Below are positions 46,755 through 58,214 of a DNA stretch of 64,000 bases, one piece after another. Under the pieces are notes generated by a model. The model did no database searches and was not told where the DNA came from. It saw only the letters and a program-made list of their open reading frames with translations. Both the position numbers and the translations under genes were made by a program. The stretch comes from Cupriavidus sp. EM10. Lineage in GTDB: Bacteria > Pseudomonadota > Gammaproteobacteria > Burkholderiales > Burkholderiaceae. Within the stretch, counting starts at the first letter, position 1. The number at the start of each line of letters is the position of its first letter. The DNA lies in contig NZ_CP076060.1 in NCBI RefSeq assembly GCF_018729255.1, forward strand, positions 1,116,001 through 1,180,000, in the 5' to 3' direction.

Positions 46755-47213
46755 ATGGCCTGGCGGTCAGCGCCACACCGCGGATTCACGCTCATCGAGT
46801 TGATGATTGTGGTGGCGATCGTGGGCATTCTTGCCGCGATCGCCATTCCCACTTACCAGGGCTTTGTCGTGAAATCGGAAATCGGCCGCGCCTTCTGGGA
46901 GGCATCGGCGTACAAGATTCCGGTGGAAGAGCGGCTGCAGAATGGCCAGAACGCGTTTCCGAATCCGGCCGATTCGCTGGGTTACGTCCAGTCGGCGCTG
47001 ACCGCCACGCCCAATACGTTCGTGTTCAACGCGGACGGCACGGGCAGCATCGTCGTCACGCTAGATGGTGACGTGCATCCGGCGCTGCGGGGCACACGGC
47101 TCACGGTGGGCCGTCTGGCCGACGGCACGTGGAACTGTGCGGTGCGCGTTGGCAGCGACGCCGTGACGGCGCAGCAACTGCCAACCGCCTGTTCCCTCGA
47201 TTCCGCGGGCTAG
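46755..47213 (+). CDS. Type IV pilin (PilA/PilE-like)
   Basis: A 152-residue prepilin. After a 10-residue leader (MAWRSAPHRG) the class III cleavage site G/FTLIELM is followed by VVAIVGILAAIAIPTYQGF, with Glu5. Two C-terminal Cys (NCAV, TACS) can close a D-loop. It is cleaved and methylated by PilD and assembled into pili. A shorter or longer leader start is possible; the chosen ATG has an AAGG site. It precedes suhB in opposite orientation. Confidence 0.85.
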   Translation: MAWRSAPHRGFTLIELMIVVAIVGILAAIAIPTYQGFVVKSEIGRAFWEASAYKIPVEERLQNGQNAFPNPADSLGYVQSALTATPNTFVFNADGTGSIVVTLDGDVHPALRGTRLTVGRLADGTWNCAVRVGSDAVTAQQLPTACSLDSAG

Positions 47214-47225
47214 GCGCCGCGCGGC

Positions 47226-48059
47226 TTATTCGCCGATGGGCTTCAGCGACGTCTTGACGTTGTCCAGCGAGAACGGCGCCAGCAGGCGCACCATCTGCGC
47301 GAATGCCTTCGGATTGCCGGCCAGCACTTCGCCCTGTTCCATCTGGCGTGATTCGCCGTTGTAGTTGCCCACCAGGCCGCCGGCCTCGGTGATCAGCAGC
47401 ATGCCGGCAGCCATGTCCCACGGCTTCAGGCCGCGCTCGAAGAAGCCGTCCAGGCGGCCGCAGGCCACGTAGGCCAGGTCCAGCGCGGCGGCGCCCGGGC
47501 GGCGCAGGCCGGCGCAGCTGCGCGTCATCAGCGAGAAAATTTCCAGGTATTCGTCCATGCCTTCCAGGTCACGGAACGGGAAGCCGGTGCCGATCAGGCA
47601 ATCGGCCAGCTTGTCGCGGCGCGTCACGCGGATGCGGCGGTTGTTCAGGAACGCGCCGGCACCCTTGCTGGCCGTGAACAGTTCGTCACGCGTGGGATCG
47701 TAGACCACGGCCTGCGACGGCACGCCCTTGTGCAGCAGGCCGATCGACACGGCGTATTGCGGAAAGCCGTGGATGAAGTTGGTGGTGCCGTCCAGCGGAT
47801 CGATCACCCAGGTGTATTCGTGCTGGTCGTCGCCCTCGGCCCAGGACTGGCCGGACTCTTCCGCTAGAATGGCGTGGTCGGGGTAGGCGGTGCGGATGAT
47901 CTCGATGATGGCCGCTTCGGCCGCGCGATCGACTTCGGTCACGAAATCGTTGTGCTGTTTGCGCGAAACGCGGACCAGGTCGACGTCGATCGACGCGCGG
48001 TTGATGATGGAACCCGCCTTGCGGGCCGCCTTGACGGCGATATTGAGCATCGGATGCAT
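47226..48059 (-). CDS. suhB: Inositol-1-monophosphatase SuhB
   Basis: A 277-residue enzyme. The metal/phosphate motifs are [17 protein letters not shown] and KPWDMAAG. SuhB hydrolyses myo-inositol-1-phosphate and also takes part in rRNA antitermination in E. coli. GGAGA precedes the ATG at 48059. It is divergent from trmJ. Confidence 0.93.
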   Translation of the reverse strand: MHPMLNIAVKAARKAGSIINRASIDVDLVRVSRKQHNDFVTEVDRAAEAAIIEIIRTAYPDHAILAEESGQSWAEGDDQHEYTWVIDPLDGTTNFIHGFPQYAVSIGLLHKGVPSQAVVYDPTRDELFTASKGAGAFLNNRRIRVTRRDKLADCLIGTGFPFRDLEGMDEYLEIFSLMTRSCAGLRRPGAAALDLAYVACGRLDGFFERGLKPWDMAAGMLLITEAGGLVGNYNGESRQMEQGEVLAGNPKAFAQMVRLLAPFSLDNVKTSLKPIGE

Positions 48060-48288
48060 GAATTCTCCAGGGGCCGCGCGGGGCATGGTTCGCAACGGCG
48101 GCATCCGCCGGCGATGGGCGATTGGCGCGCGAACCGCCCGGCAGTGGCCGAACAGCACAACAGATTGTAGAAGAACGAGGGGCATCGCCCGGATGGGCGC
48201 CGCTCCGCAATTGGAAGGCGCCATTGTATAGGAACCCGGCCCGCAGTACGAGCCGACGGCGGCAAACGCCGTGGCAGGGGCATCCCAG

Positions 48289-49176
48289 ATGAGTCGAGCA
48301 TTGAATTCCCAGGCTGAACCCATTCCCGTAGAAGCTACTGAAAGCGCCGTATCAGGCATTTTTTCGCGTGTGCGCGTGGTGCTGGTGGAAACCAGCCACC
48401 CCGGCAACGTGGGCTCGGTGGCGCGGGCGATGAAGACCATGGGGTTTGGCGGCCAGCCCGGCAGCCTGGTGCTGGTGTCGCCGCGCGAGCCCGGTGTGCT
48501 GGCGCACCCGGATGCCGTGGCGATGGCCAGCGGCGCCGACGACGTGCTGGCAGGCGCCCGCATCGTCGACGATGTGGAAAGCGCCCTGGCCGGTACGGCC
48601 TTCACCGTGGCGATGACCGCGCGCCAGCGCGAATTCGGGCCACCGCGCCTGTTGCCGCGTGCCGCCGCCGCGCGGGGCCACGACGTGCTGGCGGCGGATG
48701 GCGGGGCCATCATCGCCTTCGTGTTTGGCAACGAACGCTACGGGCTGCCCAACGACGCCGTGCTGCGCTGTTCGGCCGTGACCCATATCCCGGCGAATCC
48801 TGCCTATGCGTCGCTGAACCTGGCGCAGGCGGTGCAGCTGATCACCTACGAGATGCGGCTGGCACTGCTGGAAGGGCAGCCGGGGCAGTCGGGTCCGGGC
48901 GAGGCGTCGGACGGTACGCCCAATATCGGCTATGCTGGTGAGCCTGCCACGGCGGAGCAGGTCGAATCGATGTTCGATCATCTGCATGCCGGGCTGGTTG
49001 CCATCGGATTTCTCGATCCGGACAACCCGCGCAAGCTGATGCCGCGTCTGCGGCGGATGTTCGCCAGGGCCGGACTGGAACGCGAAGAGGTCAACATCCT
49101 GCGCGGCATCGCCAGGCGCATGCTGATGGCGCGCGATGGCCAGGACACGCCGGCAGACGGCAACAAGGAAAGCTGA
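48289..49176 (+). CDS. trmJ: tRNA (cytidine/uridine-2'-O)-methyltransferase TrmJ
   Basis: A SpoU-family protein: [20 protein letters not shown] (motif 1), [10 protein letters not shown] (motif 2) and [13 protein letters not shown] (motif 3), forming the SAM-binding knot. It methylates position 32 of tRNAs. ATG at 48289 is preferred; a GTG at 48271 is an alternative. Followed by cysE after a 300-base gap. Confidence 0.9.
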   Translation: MSRALNSQAEPIPVEATESAVSGIFSRVRVVLVETSHPGNVGSVARAMKTMGFGGQPGSLVLVSPREPGVLAHPDAVAMASGADDVLAGARIVDDVESALAGTAFTVAMTARQREFGPPRLLPRAAAARGHDVLAADGGAIIAFVFGNERYGLPNDAVLRCSAVTHIPANPAYASLNLAQAVQLITYEMRLALLEGQPGQSGPGEASDGTPNIGYAGEPATAEQVESMFDHLHAGLVAIGFLDPDNPRKLMPRLRRMFARAGLEREEVNILRGIARRMLMARDGQDTPADGNKES

Positions 49177-49475
49177 ACCGTGATCTCCATCCCGGCACAC
49201 CACATGCGGCACGAATCCGCTGGCCCGACTCCCGGCCAGGCGGGTGTTCGCGCGTGCGTCGGGCTGCCGGCGCGATGTTGAAGCCGTCGCGACCAGAAAA
49301 GCCCTGATGGCCTCAGGGCCCGGCGGCAGGCGCACAAATCTCTTACACTCCCTGCTCGCACGCGCCCAGGCCGTCCCCACGCAATCAAGAAGCACAAGAC
49401 CGGCTCCTGACCGCGCCGGCGACCGTTCGCATTTTGGCGAACGGCGCATCGGCGCGGCAACACGACACGACGAAG
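49177..49475 (+). other. Intergenic region trmJ-cysE with a hairpin
   Basis: No gene seen. It contains a perfect hairpin ccgttcgc-attttg-gcgaacgg (49423-49444) about 30 bases before the cysE start, which could influence cysE translation or be a terminator remnant. No known riboswitch is recognised. Confidence 0.4.
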
Positions 49476-50219
49476 ATGTTCACTCGCCTGAAGGAAGATA
49501 TCGATGCCATCATGCGGCGCGACCCCGCCGCACGCAGCCGCCTGGAGGTGCTGACCTGTTATCCGGGGCTGCACGCCGTGATTTTCCATCGCGTGGCCCA
49601 TGCGTGCTGGGGCAGCGGATTCCACTGGCTCGGCCGCTGGATATCGCACTGGTCGCGCTGGCTGACCGGGATCGAGATCCACCCGGCGGTCAAGCTTGGC
49701 CGCCGCGTGTTCATCGATCACGGCATGGGTGTGGTGATTGGCGAAACGGCCGAGATCGGCGATGACTGCACGATCTACCAGGGCGTGACGCTCGGCGGGA
49801 CGTCGCTCTACAAGGGCCAGAAGCGCCATCCGACGCTGGGCGCCGGCGTGGTGGTCAGTGCCGGTGCCAAGGTGCTGGGCGGGTTCGAGGTGGGTGACGG
49901 CGCCCGCGTGGGATCGAATGCCGTAGTGCTCAAGCCGGTGCCGCCAGGCGCCACCGCCGTGGGCATTCCGGCCCGCATCATCATGCCCGACGCCCCGCCG
50001 CAGCAGCAGGGCGCGAAGCAGGAGTTCTCGGCCTATGGCATCACGCCGAACGCCGACGATCCCGTTTCGCTGGCGCTCAAGAGCCTGATCGACAACGCGG
50101 CCAAACAGCATGACCGCATCGAGGCCGTGCTGGCCGCGCTCGACCGGCTCGGCGAACATCTCGAGAACACCCCGAACGACCGCTTCGACGCGAGCGAACT
50201 GCGCAAGATGATGAAATAG
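49476..50219 (+). CDS. cysE: Serine O-acetyltransferase
   Basis: A 247-residue protein with the hexapeptide repeat domain: [19 protein letters not shown], then [11 protein letters not shown] and [19 protein letters not shown], ending in GIPARII plus a 60-residue helical tail. It makes O-acetylserine, the first step to cysteine. The start at 49476 ([10 protein letters not shown]) matches the family; a longer in-frame start at 49434 is less likely. Confidence 0.92.
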   Translation: MFTRLKEDIDAIMRRDPAARSRLEVLTCYPGLHAVIFHRVAHACWGSGFHWLGRWISHWSRWLTGIEIHPAVKLGRRVFIDHGMGVVIGETAEIGDDCTIYQGVTLGGTSLYKGQKRHPTLGAGVVVSAGAKVLGGFEVGDGARVGSNAVVLKPVPPGATAVGIPARIIMPDAPPQQQGAKQEFSAYGITPNADDPVSLALKSLIDNAAKQHDRIEAVLAALDRLGEHLENTPNDRFDASELRKMMK

Positions 50220-50282
50220 GGGTGCGGGCGACGGACTGGCACGCCGTGCGGCGCGGCACGGCGGATCGGCTGGCGCGCATCG

Positions 50283-51073
50283 TCAGTCCACCTGCGGCAA
50301 TAACGTGAAGCCGCCGGTATCCAGTTGCAGCACGGCCGCGCGGGGATGGCGGCCATCGAGGTCCCAGTCGGTCAGCACCCAGCGGTCGCCGCGCGCGTGC
50401 GCATGGCGGGCCGGCCGGTGCGTGTGGCCATGGATCAGGGTGGGGCGTGGCTCGACGCCAGCAGTGCGTCGACGGCGGCCGGAGCCGCGTCGCCATAGTC
50501 TCGCGGTGCGACGCCTTCGGCCTGGTGTGCCCGGCCCGCTTCGCTGTCGGCCCGCAACCGGCGCGCGATCTTCATCCGCGTGGCAAGCGGCAGCGCCAGG
50601 AACAGGCGCTGCACCCAGCCCTTGCGGGTCCAGCGGCGGAAGCTGTTGTAGCGCGGGTCGTCGGTGCACAGCATGTCGCCGTGGCTCAGTACCACGCGCT
50701 GCCCGGCGCAATGGATGACCGAAGGGTCCGGCAGCAACGTGGCGCCTGCCGCGTCGGCAAAACGCCGGCCAATCAGGAAATCGCGATTGCCGTGCATCAG
50801 ATAGACCGGCACCCCGGCGAGGGCCAGCTGGCGCAAGGCAGCCGCAACGCCGGCAGCGAACGGCGTCTCGGTCTCCTCGTCGCCCACCCAGAACTCGAAG
50901 AAATCGCCCAGGATGAACAGCGTGCGCGCCTGTTGCGCGGCCTGGTCCAGCACGCGCTGGAACGCGGCCATCGTGCGCGGCATGCCCGGCGTGAGATGCA
51001 GGTCGGAAATGAACCACGCCGGCGCCTGCACCTGGATCGGTGCGGACGCCGGCGTGCGGTCGGATGCGGTCAT
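50283..51073 (-). pseudogene. lpxH: UDP-2,3-diacylglucosamine hydrolase LpxH, frameshifted in this sequence
   Basis: The frame from 51073 reads as LpxH (FISDLHL, GDFFEFWVGDE, GNRDF, LSHGDMLCTDD) to VDALLASS, then fails and stops at 50435. The next frame holds the missing end LIHGHTHR and LTDWDLDG to 50283. One missing base near 50438-50446 (a run of C on this strand) explains it. LpxH makes lipid X for lipid A and is normally needed, so error is likely. Confidence 0.8.
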
Positions 51074-51133
51074 GCGGGTCGGAAAGATGTGTTCACGAGC
51101 GGCATGCCGCCATCGCGGGGAGGTTGCCGAGGA

Positions 51134-51634
51134 TTACTCGACGATGGTGGCCTTCTCGATCACCACGTCGTCCATCGGCACGTCCTGGTGGAAGCCCGAG
51201 CTGCCCGTGCGCACGCCCTTGATGGCGTCCACGACGTCCGTGCCTTCCACGACCTTGCCGAACACGGCGTAGCCGAAACCTTGGGGCGTGGGCGAGCTGA
51301 AGTTCAGGAAGTCGTTGTCCACCACGTTGATGAAGAACTGGGCCGTGGCCGAGTGCGGCGCGTTGGTACGGGCCATGGCCACCGTGTAGCGGTCGTTCTT
51401 CAGGCCATTGCCGGCTTCGTTCTCGATCGGGGCGTCGGTGTCCTTCTGCTTCATGCCGGGCTCGAAGCCGCCGCCCTGGATCATGAAGTTCTTGATCACG
51501 CGATGGAAGACCGTGTTGTCATAGTGGCCCTTGCGCACGTACGACAGGAAGTTCTCCACCGTCTTCGGGGCCTTTTCGGCGTCCAGTTCGATCGTGATGA
51601 CGCCTTGCGTCGTTTGGAGTTGTACCTTGCTCAT
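51134..51634 (-). CDS. ppiB: Peptidyl-prolyl cis-trans isomerase B, cytoplasmic cyclophilin
   Basis: A 166-residue cyclophilin without signal peptide. [30 protein letters not shown] and [15 protein letters not shown] are the conserved blocks. It speeds proline isomerisation during folding. An AGAGGT site precedes the start. Confidence 0.93.
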   Translation of the reverse strand: MSKVQLQTTQGVITIELDAEKAPKTVENFLSYVRKGHYDNTVFHRVIKNFMIQGGGFEPGMKQKDTDAPIENEAGNGLKNDRYTVAMARTNAPHSATAQFFINVVDNDFLNFSSPTPQGFGYAVFGKVVEGTDVVDAIKGVRTGSSGFHQDVPMDDVVIEKATIVE

Positions 51635-51684
51635 GGGTTACCTCTGTTCTGTGACGGTTGTGGCCACGCGCGGTGCGCGCGGTA

Positions 51685-52293
51685 TTACTTGGTGACGACG
51701 GTGGCGGATTCGATCACGATCGGTGCGGCCGGCACGTTGCGCATGGCGCCGTAAGCCGTGGTCGGGGTGTTCTTGATCTTGTCGATCGTGTCCATGCCCT
51801 CCACCACCTTGCCGAATACGGCATATCCGTTGCCATCCGGCTGCGGGTAGTCGAGGTTCGGATTATCCACCACATTGACGAAGAACTGCGCGGTGGCGGA
51901 ATTCGGATTCGACGTCCGCGCCATGGCCACCGTGCCGGCCTTGTTCTTCAGGCCGTTCTGGGCTTCCAGCGGAATCGGCGCGCGCGTGGGCTTTTCGCGC
52001 ATGTCGCGGTCGAAGCCGCCGCCCTGCACCATGAAGCCGTTGATCACGCGATGGAAGATCGTGCCGCCGTAGAAGCCGCTCTTCACGTATTCCATGAAGT
52101 TGGCGACGGTCTTCGGGGCCGCGTCGGGGTACACCTCGATGGTGAACTTGCCGGCGTTGGTGACGAACTGCACACGCTCGGTCTTCGGCGCGGCGGTGGC
52201 CGGGCTGGCGCCCTGTGCCAGGGCTGCCAGCGGGGACAGCGCGGTGGTGGCGGCCACCAGGCCAGCCAGGACGATGCGGCGGGAAAGGGTCAT
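51685..52293 (-). CDS. ppiA: Peptidyl-prolyl cis-trans isomerase A, periplasmic cyclophilin
   Basis: A 202-residue cyclophilin with a signal peptide (RRIVLAGLVAATTALSPLAALA, split here) and the blocks FHRVINGFMVQGGGF, FFVNVVDNPNL and [12 protein letters not shown]. It works in the periplasm and is a paralogue of the neighbouring ppiB. Confidence 0.92.
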   Translation of the reverse strand: MTLSRRIVLAGLVAATTALSPLAALAQGASPATAAPKTERVQFVTNAGKFTIEVYPDAAPKTVANFMEYVKSGFYGGTIFHRVINGFMVQGGGFDRDMREKPTRAPIPLEAQNGLKNKAGTVAMARTSNPNSATAQFFVNVVDNPNLDYPQPDGNGYAVFGKVVEGMDTIDKIKNTPTTAYGAMRNVPAAPIVIESATVVTK

Positions 52294-52378
52294 CTCTGGA
52301 ACTCCGTCTTGCAATGCGGGTGAGCAGATCGGGCAGGCGGCCGGCGCGACATGCCACACCGGCCGCCTGCCAGGTGAC

Positions 52379-53094
52379 TTAGCGGGCCGCCGGCGCGCTG
52401 GCGGGTGGCTTGCGCGATCTGGATGTGGCAGCCGGGGAAGCAGCCGGCGCGGGTGCCGGAGCCGCCGCCGGATCCGCGCCCAGCTGACGCAGGCCGGCGG
52501 CGGCGCGCGTGTCGGCCGGGTTGCGGCGTACCGCGTCGCCGTATGCCTTCTCGGCCAGGCGGCGATAGACATCGCCCAGGTTGCTGTAGGCGATGGCGTA
52601 GTCGGGCTTGGCGTCGATGGCCAGCAGCAGCTCGGCCTCGGCGCGCTTCAGGTCGCCGCGCTTGGCGTAGAGCAGGGCCAGGTTGTTGTGCGGCTCGGGC
52701 AGCTCGGGAAAGTCCTGCGCCATTTCGGCAAAGGCCTGGATGGCTTCGTCGTCATGGCCGGCTTGCGCCATGGCCCACGCGCGCTGGAAGCGGGCCTGGG
52801 CGTTGCGTGGATTGCTGGCCAGCACCTTGTCGAAGCCCTTGATGGCATCGTCGTAGCGCTTGTCGTTGACGGCCTTCTGCGCCGGCACCATGCCCGGGTC
52901 CACGGACACCACACCGCTGGGGGCGCCGCCGGGGCGGGCATCGACACCGGCCCGTTCTGCGCCAGGGCCGGCGCGGCCGCCAGGGCCGCCGCCATCGCCA
53001 GGACGCCGCTGGCGGCGCGAAGGGCGGCGCGGCCGGGAAGGCTGGCGCCGCGTCGGGCCGTTGCAAGGAGGATGGTGGGCAGAAGCAGGCTCAT
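52379..53094 (-). pseudogene. Periplasmic TPR protein, frameshifted in this sequence
   Basis: The signal-peptide frame starts at 53094 (LLATARRGASLPGRAA to APALAQ) and runs into nonsense after PAPAAPP. The TPR frame continues with SVDPGMVPAQKAVNDKRYDD and ends at 52379. Adding one C in the run near 52919-52924 joins them into about 238 residues. Three or four TPR units (52-160) follow. It probably scaffolds envelope proteins beside the cyclophilins. Confidence 0.7.
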
Positions 53095-53260
53095 GTAAGG
53101 GCGGTCCGTTATACTCCGCGGCATTCTAGCAAAGCGGCAGGGCGTGCAGGACAGGGCGCAATGCCGAGACCCGCCTCCGGTCGGCCCGACAACCTTCCGG
53201 TAAGATATGGGGCCCGTGCGCCATCGCGCGCGCCGCATCGTCATCCAATCACATCGCTCC

Positions 53261-54649
53261 ATGCAGCAACTGAACATCTACAACACGCTTGCGCGTGAAA
53301 AGCAGCCTTTCGTGCCTATCGAACCCGGCAAGGTCCGCATGTACGTGTGCGGGATGACCGTGTACGACTACTGCCACGTGGGTCATGCGCGCGTGATGGT
53401 GGTGTTCGACATGGTGCACCGCTGGCTGCGCGCCGCGGGCTACGATGTGACGTACGTGCAGAACATCACCGATATTGACGACAAGATCATCCGTCGCGCC
53501 GCCGAGAATGGCGAGACCATCGGCCAGCTGACCACGCGCTTCATCCAGTACATGCACGAGGACGCCGCCGCGCTGGGCGTGATCCGTCCCGATTATGAGC
53601 CGCGCGCCACGGAATTCGTGCCGCAGATGCTCAATATCATCGAGAAGCTCGAGGCCAAGGGCCTGGCCTACCAGGCGGCCGATGGCGATGTGAACTACTC
53701 GGTGCGCAAGTTCCCGGGCTACGGCAAGCTGTCCGGTAAGTCGCTGGAGGACCTGCGCGCCGGCGAGCGCGTCAGCGCCAATGACGCCAAGCAGGACCCG
53801 CTGGACTTCGTGCTGTGGAAGTCGGCCAAGGAAACCGAGCCGCCCGAGAGCAAGTGGGATTCGAAGTGGGGCTCTGGCCGGCCGGGCTGGCACATTGAAT
53901 GCTCCGCCATGAGCTGCACGCTGCTGGGCGAGCACTTCGACATCCACGGCGGTGGGGCCGACCTGCAGTTCCCGCACCACGAGAACGAGATTGCCCAGTC
54001 GGAAGGCGCCAGCGGCAAGCCGTTCGTCAATATGTGGATGCACAACGGCTTCGTGCGTATCAATGACGAGAAGATGTCGAAATCGCTTGGCAATTTCTTC
54101 ACCATCCGCGAAGTCCTGAAGCAGTACGACCCCGAGGTCGTGCGCTTCTTCATCCTGCGCGCGCACTACCGCAGCCCGCTGAACTACAGCGACGCCCACC
54201 TGGACGACGCCCGGCATGCCCTGACGCGCCTGTACACGGCGCTCAAGGAAACGCAGCCCGGCGGTTGCGCCGTGGACTGGGCCGAGCCGCAGGCCCGGCG
54301 CTTTGCCGACGCAATGAATGACGATTTCAACACGCCGATCGCCATGTCGGTGCTGTTCGACCTGGCCAGCGAAGTCAACCGTACCGGTTCGGTCCAGGCT
54401 GCCCACCAGCTCAAGGCGCTGGCCGGCACGCTGGGCCTGCTGGAGCGCGATCCCCATACCTTCCTGCAGGGTGGCGCGGCGGCCGATGGCCTGAGCGCCG
54501 AGCAGATCGACGCACAGATCGCCGCACGCCGCACGGCCAAGGCCGAGCGCAACTTCGCTGAAGCCGACCGCATTCGCGCGGATCTGCTGGCGGCCGGCGT
54601 GGTGCTGGAAGACAAGCCAGGCGGTGCCACCGAGTGGAGGCGTGCTTGA
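53261..54649 (+). CDS. cysS: Cysteinyl-tRNA synthetase
   Basis: A 462-residue class I synthetase. [17 protein letters not shown] carries the HIGH-like motif HVGH and a zinc Cys; the second zinc ligands are in WHIECSAM and [13 protein letters not shown] is the KMSKS loop. The start at 53261 (MQQLNIYNT) is the family start. Confidence 0.95.
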   Translation: MQQLNIYNTLAREKQPFVPIEPGKVRMYVCGMTVYDYCHVGHARVMVVFDMVHRWLRAAGYDVTYVQNITDIDDKIIRRAAENGETIGQLTTRFIQYMHEDAAALGVIRPDYEPRATEFVPQMLNIIEKLEAKGLAYQAADGDVNYSVRKFPGYGKLSGKSLEDLRAGERVSANDAKQDPLDFVLWKSAKETEPPESKWDSKWGSGRPGWHIECSAMSCTLLGEHFDIHGGGADLQFPHHENEIAQSEGASGKPFVNMWMHNGFVRINDEKMSKSLGNFFTIREVLKQYDPEVVRFFILRAHYRSPLNYSDAHLDDARHALTRLYTALKETQPGGCAVDWAEPQARRFADAMNDDFNTPIAMSVLFDLASEVNRTGSVQAAHQLKALAGTLGLLERDPHTFLQGGAAADGLSAEQIDAQIAARRTAKAERNFAEADRIRADLLAAGVVLEDKPGGATEWRRA

Positions 54650-55479
54650 ACGCTGCCGTGCGCAAGCCAAAGTCCGCTGCCGTGGCGCCGAAGCCTGCCG
54701 GCAAGACTGCGGCAAGGCAGGCGCCCAAGGTGTCGGCGAAGGTGCCGGCCAGGGACGCGGCCAAGGCGCCCGCGACGGCCAGGGCCGGCGGCAAGGCGCG
54801 CAAGCCCGAGTTGCCCGAGGCGCAGGCCGTTCCGTTGCCGGTGGAGACCGTGGTCGACGCGGTGCGTCCGGCCTACTGGGACGAAGCCTGCGCTGACCTG
54901 ATGAAGCGCGACCGCATCCTGCGCAAGATGATCCCGACGTACGGCCCCGCGCACCTGGTGTCGCGCGGCGATCCGTTCATCACGCTGGCGCGGTCGATCG
55001 TCGGCCAGCAGATTTCCGTCAAGGCCGCCCAGTCGGTGTGGGAGCGCCTGGTGACGCTGTGCCCGCGCGTGACCCCGGCCCAGTGCCTGAAGGCGGGTAC
55101 CGACCAGCTGGCGGGTTGCGGTCTGTCCAAGCGCAAGGCGGAGTACATCACCGACCTGGCGGAGCATTTCAAGGCCGGCACGGTCCATGTCAAGGAATGG
55201 GCCGGCATGGACGACGAGGCGGTGATCGCCGAACTGACGCAGATCCGGGGGATCGGCCGCTGGACGGCAGAGATGTTCCTGATGTTCAATCTGATGCGGC
55301 CAAACGTGCTGCCGCTCGATGACGTTGGCCTGATCAACGCGATCTCGACCAACTATTTCAGTGGCGAACCCGTTACTCGCAGCGAGGCGCGCGAGGTGGC
55401 GGCCAACTGGGAGCCCTGGCGTACCGTGGCCACCTGGTATATGTGGCGCAGTCTGGACCCGCTGCCAGTGACGTATTAG
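54646..55479 (+). CDS. DNA-3-methyladenine glycosylase II (AlkA-like)
   Basis: About 277 residues, using TTG at 54646 after GGAGG and overlapping the cysS stop. A Lys/Ala-rich unstructured start of 60 residues precedes the HhH-GPD domain: [31 protein letters not shown] and [12 protein letters not shown] with the catalytic Asp. It removes alkylated bases from DNA. Confidence 0.88.
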   Translation: MNAAVRKPKSAAVAPKPAGKTAARQAPKVSAKVPARDAAKAPATARAGGKARKPELPEAQAVPLPVETVVDAVRPAYWDEACADLMKRDRILRKMIPTYGPAHLVSRGDPFITLARSIVGQQISVKAAQSVWERLVTLCPRVTPAQCLKAGTDQLAGCGLSKRKAEYITDLAEHFKAGTVHVKEWAGMDDEAVIAELTQIRGIGRWTAEMFLMFNLMRPNVLPLDDVGLINAISTNYFSGEPVTRSEAREVAANWEPWRTVATWYMWRSLDPLPVTY

Positions 55480-55614
55480 TTACTGGATCGATGGGTTTGC
55501 AGCAGTGACGGGGTTGATTCTTGCCAAATATGCATAAGAATCAACATATTGGGCGGCGGATTTCTGGGCTTTTTCCGGTAGAATGCGCCCCTTCACAGAC
55601 AGGTCCGCGTTTTT

Positions 55615-56586
55615 ATGAAAACCACCTTCCTGGATTTCGAGCAGCCGATTGCCGAGCTCGAGGCAAAGATCGAAGAACTGCGTTTTGTGCAGGACGATTC
55701 GGCTGTCGATATTTCCGAAGAGATTTCGCGGCTGGCCGGCAAGAGCCAGCAGCTGACCAAGGATATCTATGCCAACCTGACCCCGTGGCAGGTTGCGCAG
55801 ATCGCGCGTCACCCCCAACGTCCCTATACGCTGGACTACGTGCGCGAGATCTTCACCGACTTCCATGAATTGCACGGCGACCGTGCCTTTGCCGACGATC
55901 TGTCGATCGTGGGCGGGCTGGCGCGCTTCAACGGCCAGGCCTGCATGGTCATCGGCCACCAGAAGGGCCGCGACACGAAGGAACGCGCGCTGCGCAACTT
56001 CGGCATGTCCAAGCCCGAGGGCTACCGCAAGGCCAAGCGCCTGATGGAACTGGCCGACAAGTTCGGCCTGCCGATCTTCACGTTTGTCGACACCCCGGGC
56101 GCGTTCCCGGGCATCGACGCCGAAGAGCGCGGCCAGTCGGAAGCCATTGGCCACAACCTCTATGTGATGGCCGGCCTGAAGGTGCCCCTGATTGCCACGA
56201 TCATCGGCGAGGGCGGTTCGGGCGGCGCCCTGGCGATTGCCGTGGGCGACGTCGTGCAGATGCTGCAGTTCGCCACGTACGCGGTGATTTCGCCGGAAGG
56301 CTGCGCGTCGATCCTGTGGAAAACCGCCGAGAAGGCGCCGGAAGCCGCCGAGGCGCTGGGCCTGACCGCGCACCGCCTGAAGGCACTGGGCCTGATCGAC
56401 AAGATCATCAGCGAGCCGCTGGGCGGCGCGCATCGGGATCCGAAGGGCATGGCGACGATGCTGAAGCGCACGCTGGCCGAATCGCTGCGCCAGTTCCAGG
56501 GCATGAGCGTCAAGGAACTGCAGGCCCGTCGCCACGAGCGCCTGATGGCCTATGGCAAATTCAAGGAAACCGGCGCCCAGGAGTGA
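55615..56586 (+). CDS. accA: Acetyl-CoA carboxylase carboxyltransferase alpha subunit
   Basis: A 323-residue protein with the conserved [31 protein letters not shown] and [17 protein letters not shown] blocks. With AccD it transfers the carboxyl group to acetyl-CoA, the first step of fatty acid synthesis. It is followed directly by tilS. Confidence 0.96.
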   Translation: MKTTFLDFEQPIAELEAKIEELRFVQDDSAVDISEEISRLAGKSQQLTKDIYANLTPWQVAQIARHPQRPYTLDYVREIFTDFHELHGDRAFADDLSIVGGLARFNGQACMVIGHQKGRDTKERALRNFGMSKPEGYRKAKRLMELADKFGLPIFTFVDTPGAFPGIDAEERGQSEAIGHNLYVMAGLKVPLIATIIGEGGSGGALAIAVGDVVQMLQFATYAVISPEGCASILWKTAEKAPEAAEALGLTAHRLKALGLIDKIISEPLGGAHRDPKGMATMLKRTLAESLRQFQGMSVKELQARRHERLMAYGKFKETGAQE

Positions 56587-56587
56587 T

Positions 56588-58018
56588 GTGAGCGCTGAAG
56601 ATTCGACGCACCTCAACGCGCGTCTGACCGACAAGGTCGCACAGGCTGTCCAGGCCAGTGCGGCCTTTGTTGTTTCTGAGGACGACCGGCCCGTGACCGT
56701 CGCGGTGGCGCTGTCTGGCGGGCGCGATTCGGTGGCGCTGCTGCATGCCGCCCGCAACGCATTGGCGGCGGCATGGCCAGCGGCGCGGGTGGTGGCGCTG
56801 CACGTGCACCACGGCCTCCAGGCAGAGGCCGATGACTGGGACCGCTTCTGTGCGGCGCTGTGCACCGACCTGCGGGTACCGTTGGCGAGCACGCGGGTGA
56901 CGGTGCAGCCCACGGCGGGCGAGGGCATCGAAGCGGCCGCGCGGCGCGCCCGGCATGCGGCGCTGGGAAGGATGTGCCGCGAGCAGGGCGCCCGGCTGCT
57001 GCTGTTCGCCCACCATCGCGACGACCAGGTGGAAACCGTGCTGCTGCGGCTGTTTCGCGGCACGGGAGTGGCCGGCATGGCCGGCATGCCTGCAAGCCGG
57101 CCGCTCGATTCGCTGGGCGATGCAAACGGCGAAGTACGGCTGCTGCGGCCGTGGCTGGACGTGCCGCGCGCCGATATCGATGCCTATTGCGCGGCGCACG
57201 GCTTGCGCTGGATCGACGACCCCTCGAATACCGATACACGCTTCGCGCGCAATGCGCTGCGTGCCCAGTTGCCGATGTTACTGCAGGCCTTTCCCGCGCT
57301 GTACGACAACGTAACCCAGGCTGCCGCGCATTTTGCGCACGCCGCCGGCATGCTCGACGCGCTGGCCGAACGATCCCTGTCCGGTCTGGTATGCAGCGGA
57401 CGCGACGCCGACACCCTTTCCGAACTTGACCTCCCTGGCCTGCGCGCCTTGCCTTCCGAGCATGCCGACGCGGTGCTGCGTCACTGGCTGCGCGACCTGG
57501 GCACCCAACCCCCCTCGACGGCGCGCCTGGCCGCGATGCGCGCGCAACTGATCGAGCACGACGGCGGAGAGCCGGCCATCGCGCATGATGGCCTGACGCT
57601 GCGGCGGTTCCGTGATCGCGTACTGGCCTGCCGCGCGGTGCCTGGGGGGGCGCCAGCCCCCTTTGCGTTCGAATGGCGCGGCGAATCGCGCATCGTGGTG
57701 CCCGCCTGGCGCGGAGAGTTGCGGTTCGATCGCGATGACTCATTCGGCGTGCCGGAGGCCGTCCTGCGCGCGCCGTTGTGCCTGAAAGCCCGGGCTGGGG
57801 GCGAGCGCATCGTGCTGCGTCCCGGCGGGCCGGCGCGGGCGCTCAAGCAGGCCTATCAGGAGGCGGATATCCCGGCCTGGCGGCGTGCGCACCTGCCGCT
57901 GCTATGGAGCGCTGACACACTGGTGCTTGCGGCGGGACTGGGCATGCATCGCCGTTGGCCGGCTGATACGCCCCACGCGCCGCGCTGGCGCGTGGAGTGG
58001 GTAACACGGCCGGAATAG
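56588..58018 (+). CDS. tilS: tRNA(Ile)-lysidine synthase
   Basis: A 476-residue enzyme starting with GTG at 56588 next to the accA stop. The PP-loop is SGGRDSVALL; AHHRDDQVETVLLRLFRGTG follows, and a C-terminal TilS domain ends it. It changes C34 of tRNA-Ile(CAU) to lysidine. Operon with accA is likely. Confidence 0.92.
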   Translation: MSAEDSTHLNARLTDKVAQAVQASAAFVVSEDDRPVTVAVALSGGRDSVALLHAARNALAAAWPAARVVALHVHHGLQAEADDWDRFCAALCTDLRVPLASTRVTVQPTAGEGIEAAARRARHAALGRMCREQGARLLLFAHHRDDQVETVLLRLFRGTGVAGMAGMPASRPLDSLGDANGEVRLLRPWLDVPRADIDAYCAAHGLRWIDDPSNTDTRFARNALRAQLPMLLQAFPALYDNVTQAAAHFAHAAGMLDALAERSLSGLVCSGRDADTLSELDLPGLRALPSEHADAVLRHWLRDLGTQPPSTARLAAMRAQLIEHDGGEPAIAHDGLTLRRFRDRVLACRAVPGGAPAPFAFEWRGESRIVVPAWRGELRFDRDDSFGVPEAVLRAPLCLKARAGGERIVLRPGGPARALKQAYQEADIPAWRRAHLPLLWSADTLVLAAGLGMHRRWPADTPHAPRWRVEWVTRPE

Positions 58019-58214
58019 GGTGGGGCACCTTGGCGAATCGATGCCACGTCGTCGAATAAATAGGGACAGATCTATTTCCCATGTGAGTATTTTCACATAA
58101 AAAGGGTGCGAAAAATACGATGTTTTTGCGCGTTTTCCGCCTGTCGGCCTTTACGGGTAGCCACTCTTCGTGTAATTTCATCGGCTTTGCACAATCGCTG
58201 GCGTCGACAAGAAG

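Noticed and set aside
49423..49444. Cysteine-responsive riboswitch before cysE
   Set aside because: Only a simple hairpin is present, with no recognised riboswitch structure.
50447..51754. Long plus-strand frame opposite lpxH and ppiB
   Set aside because: Composition and overlap mark it as a shadow of the minus-strand genes.
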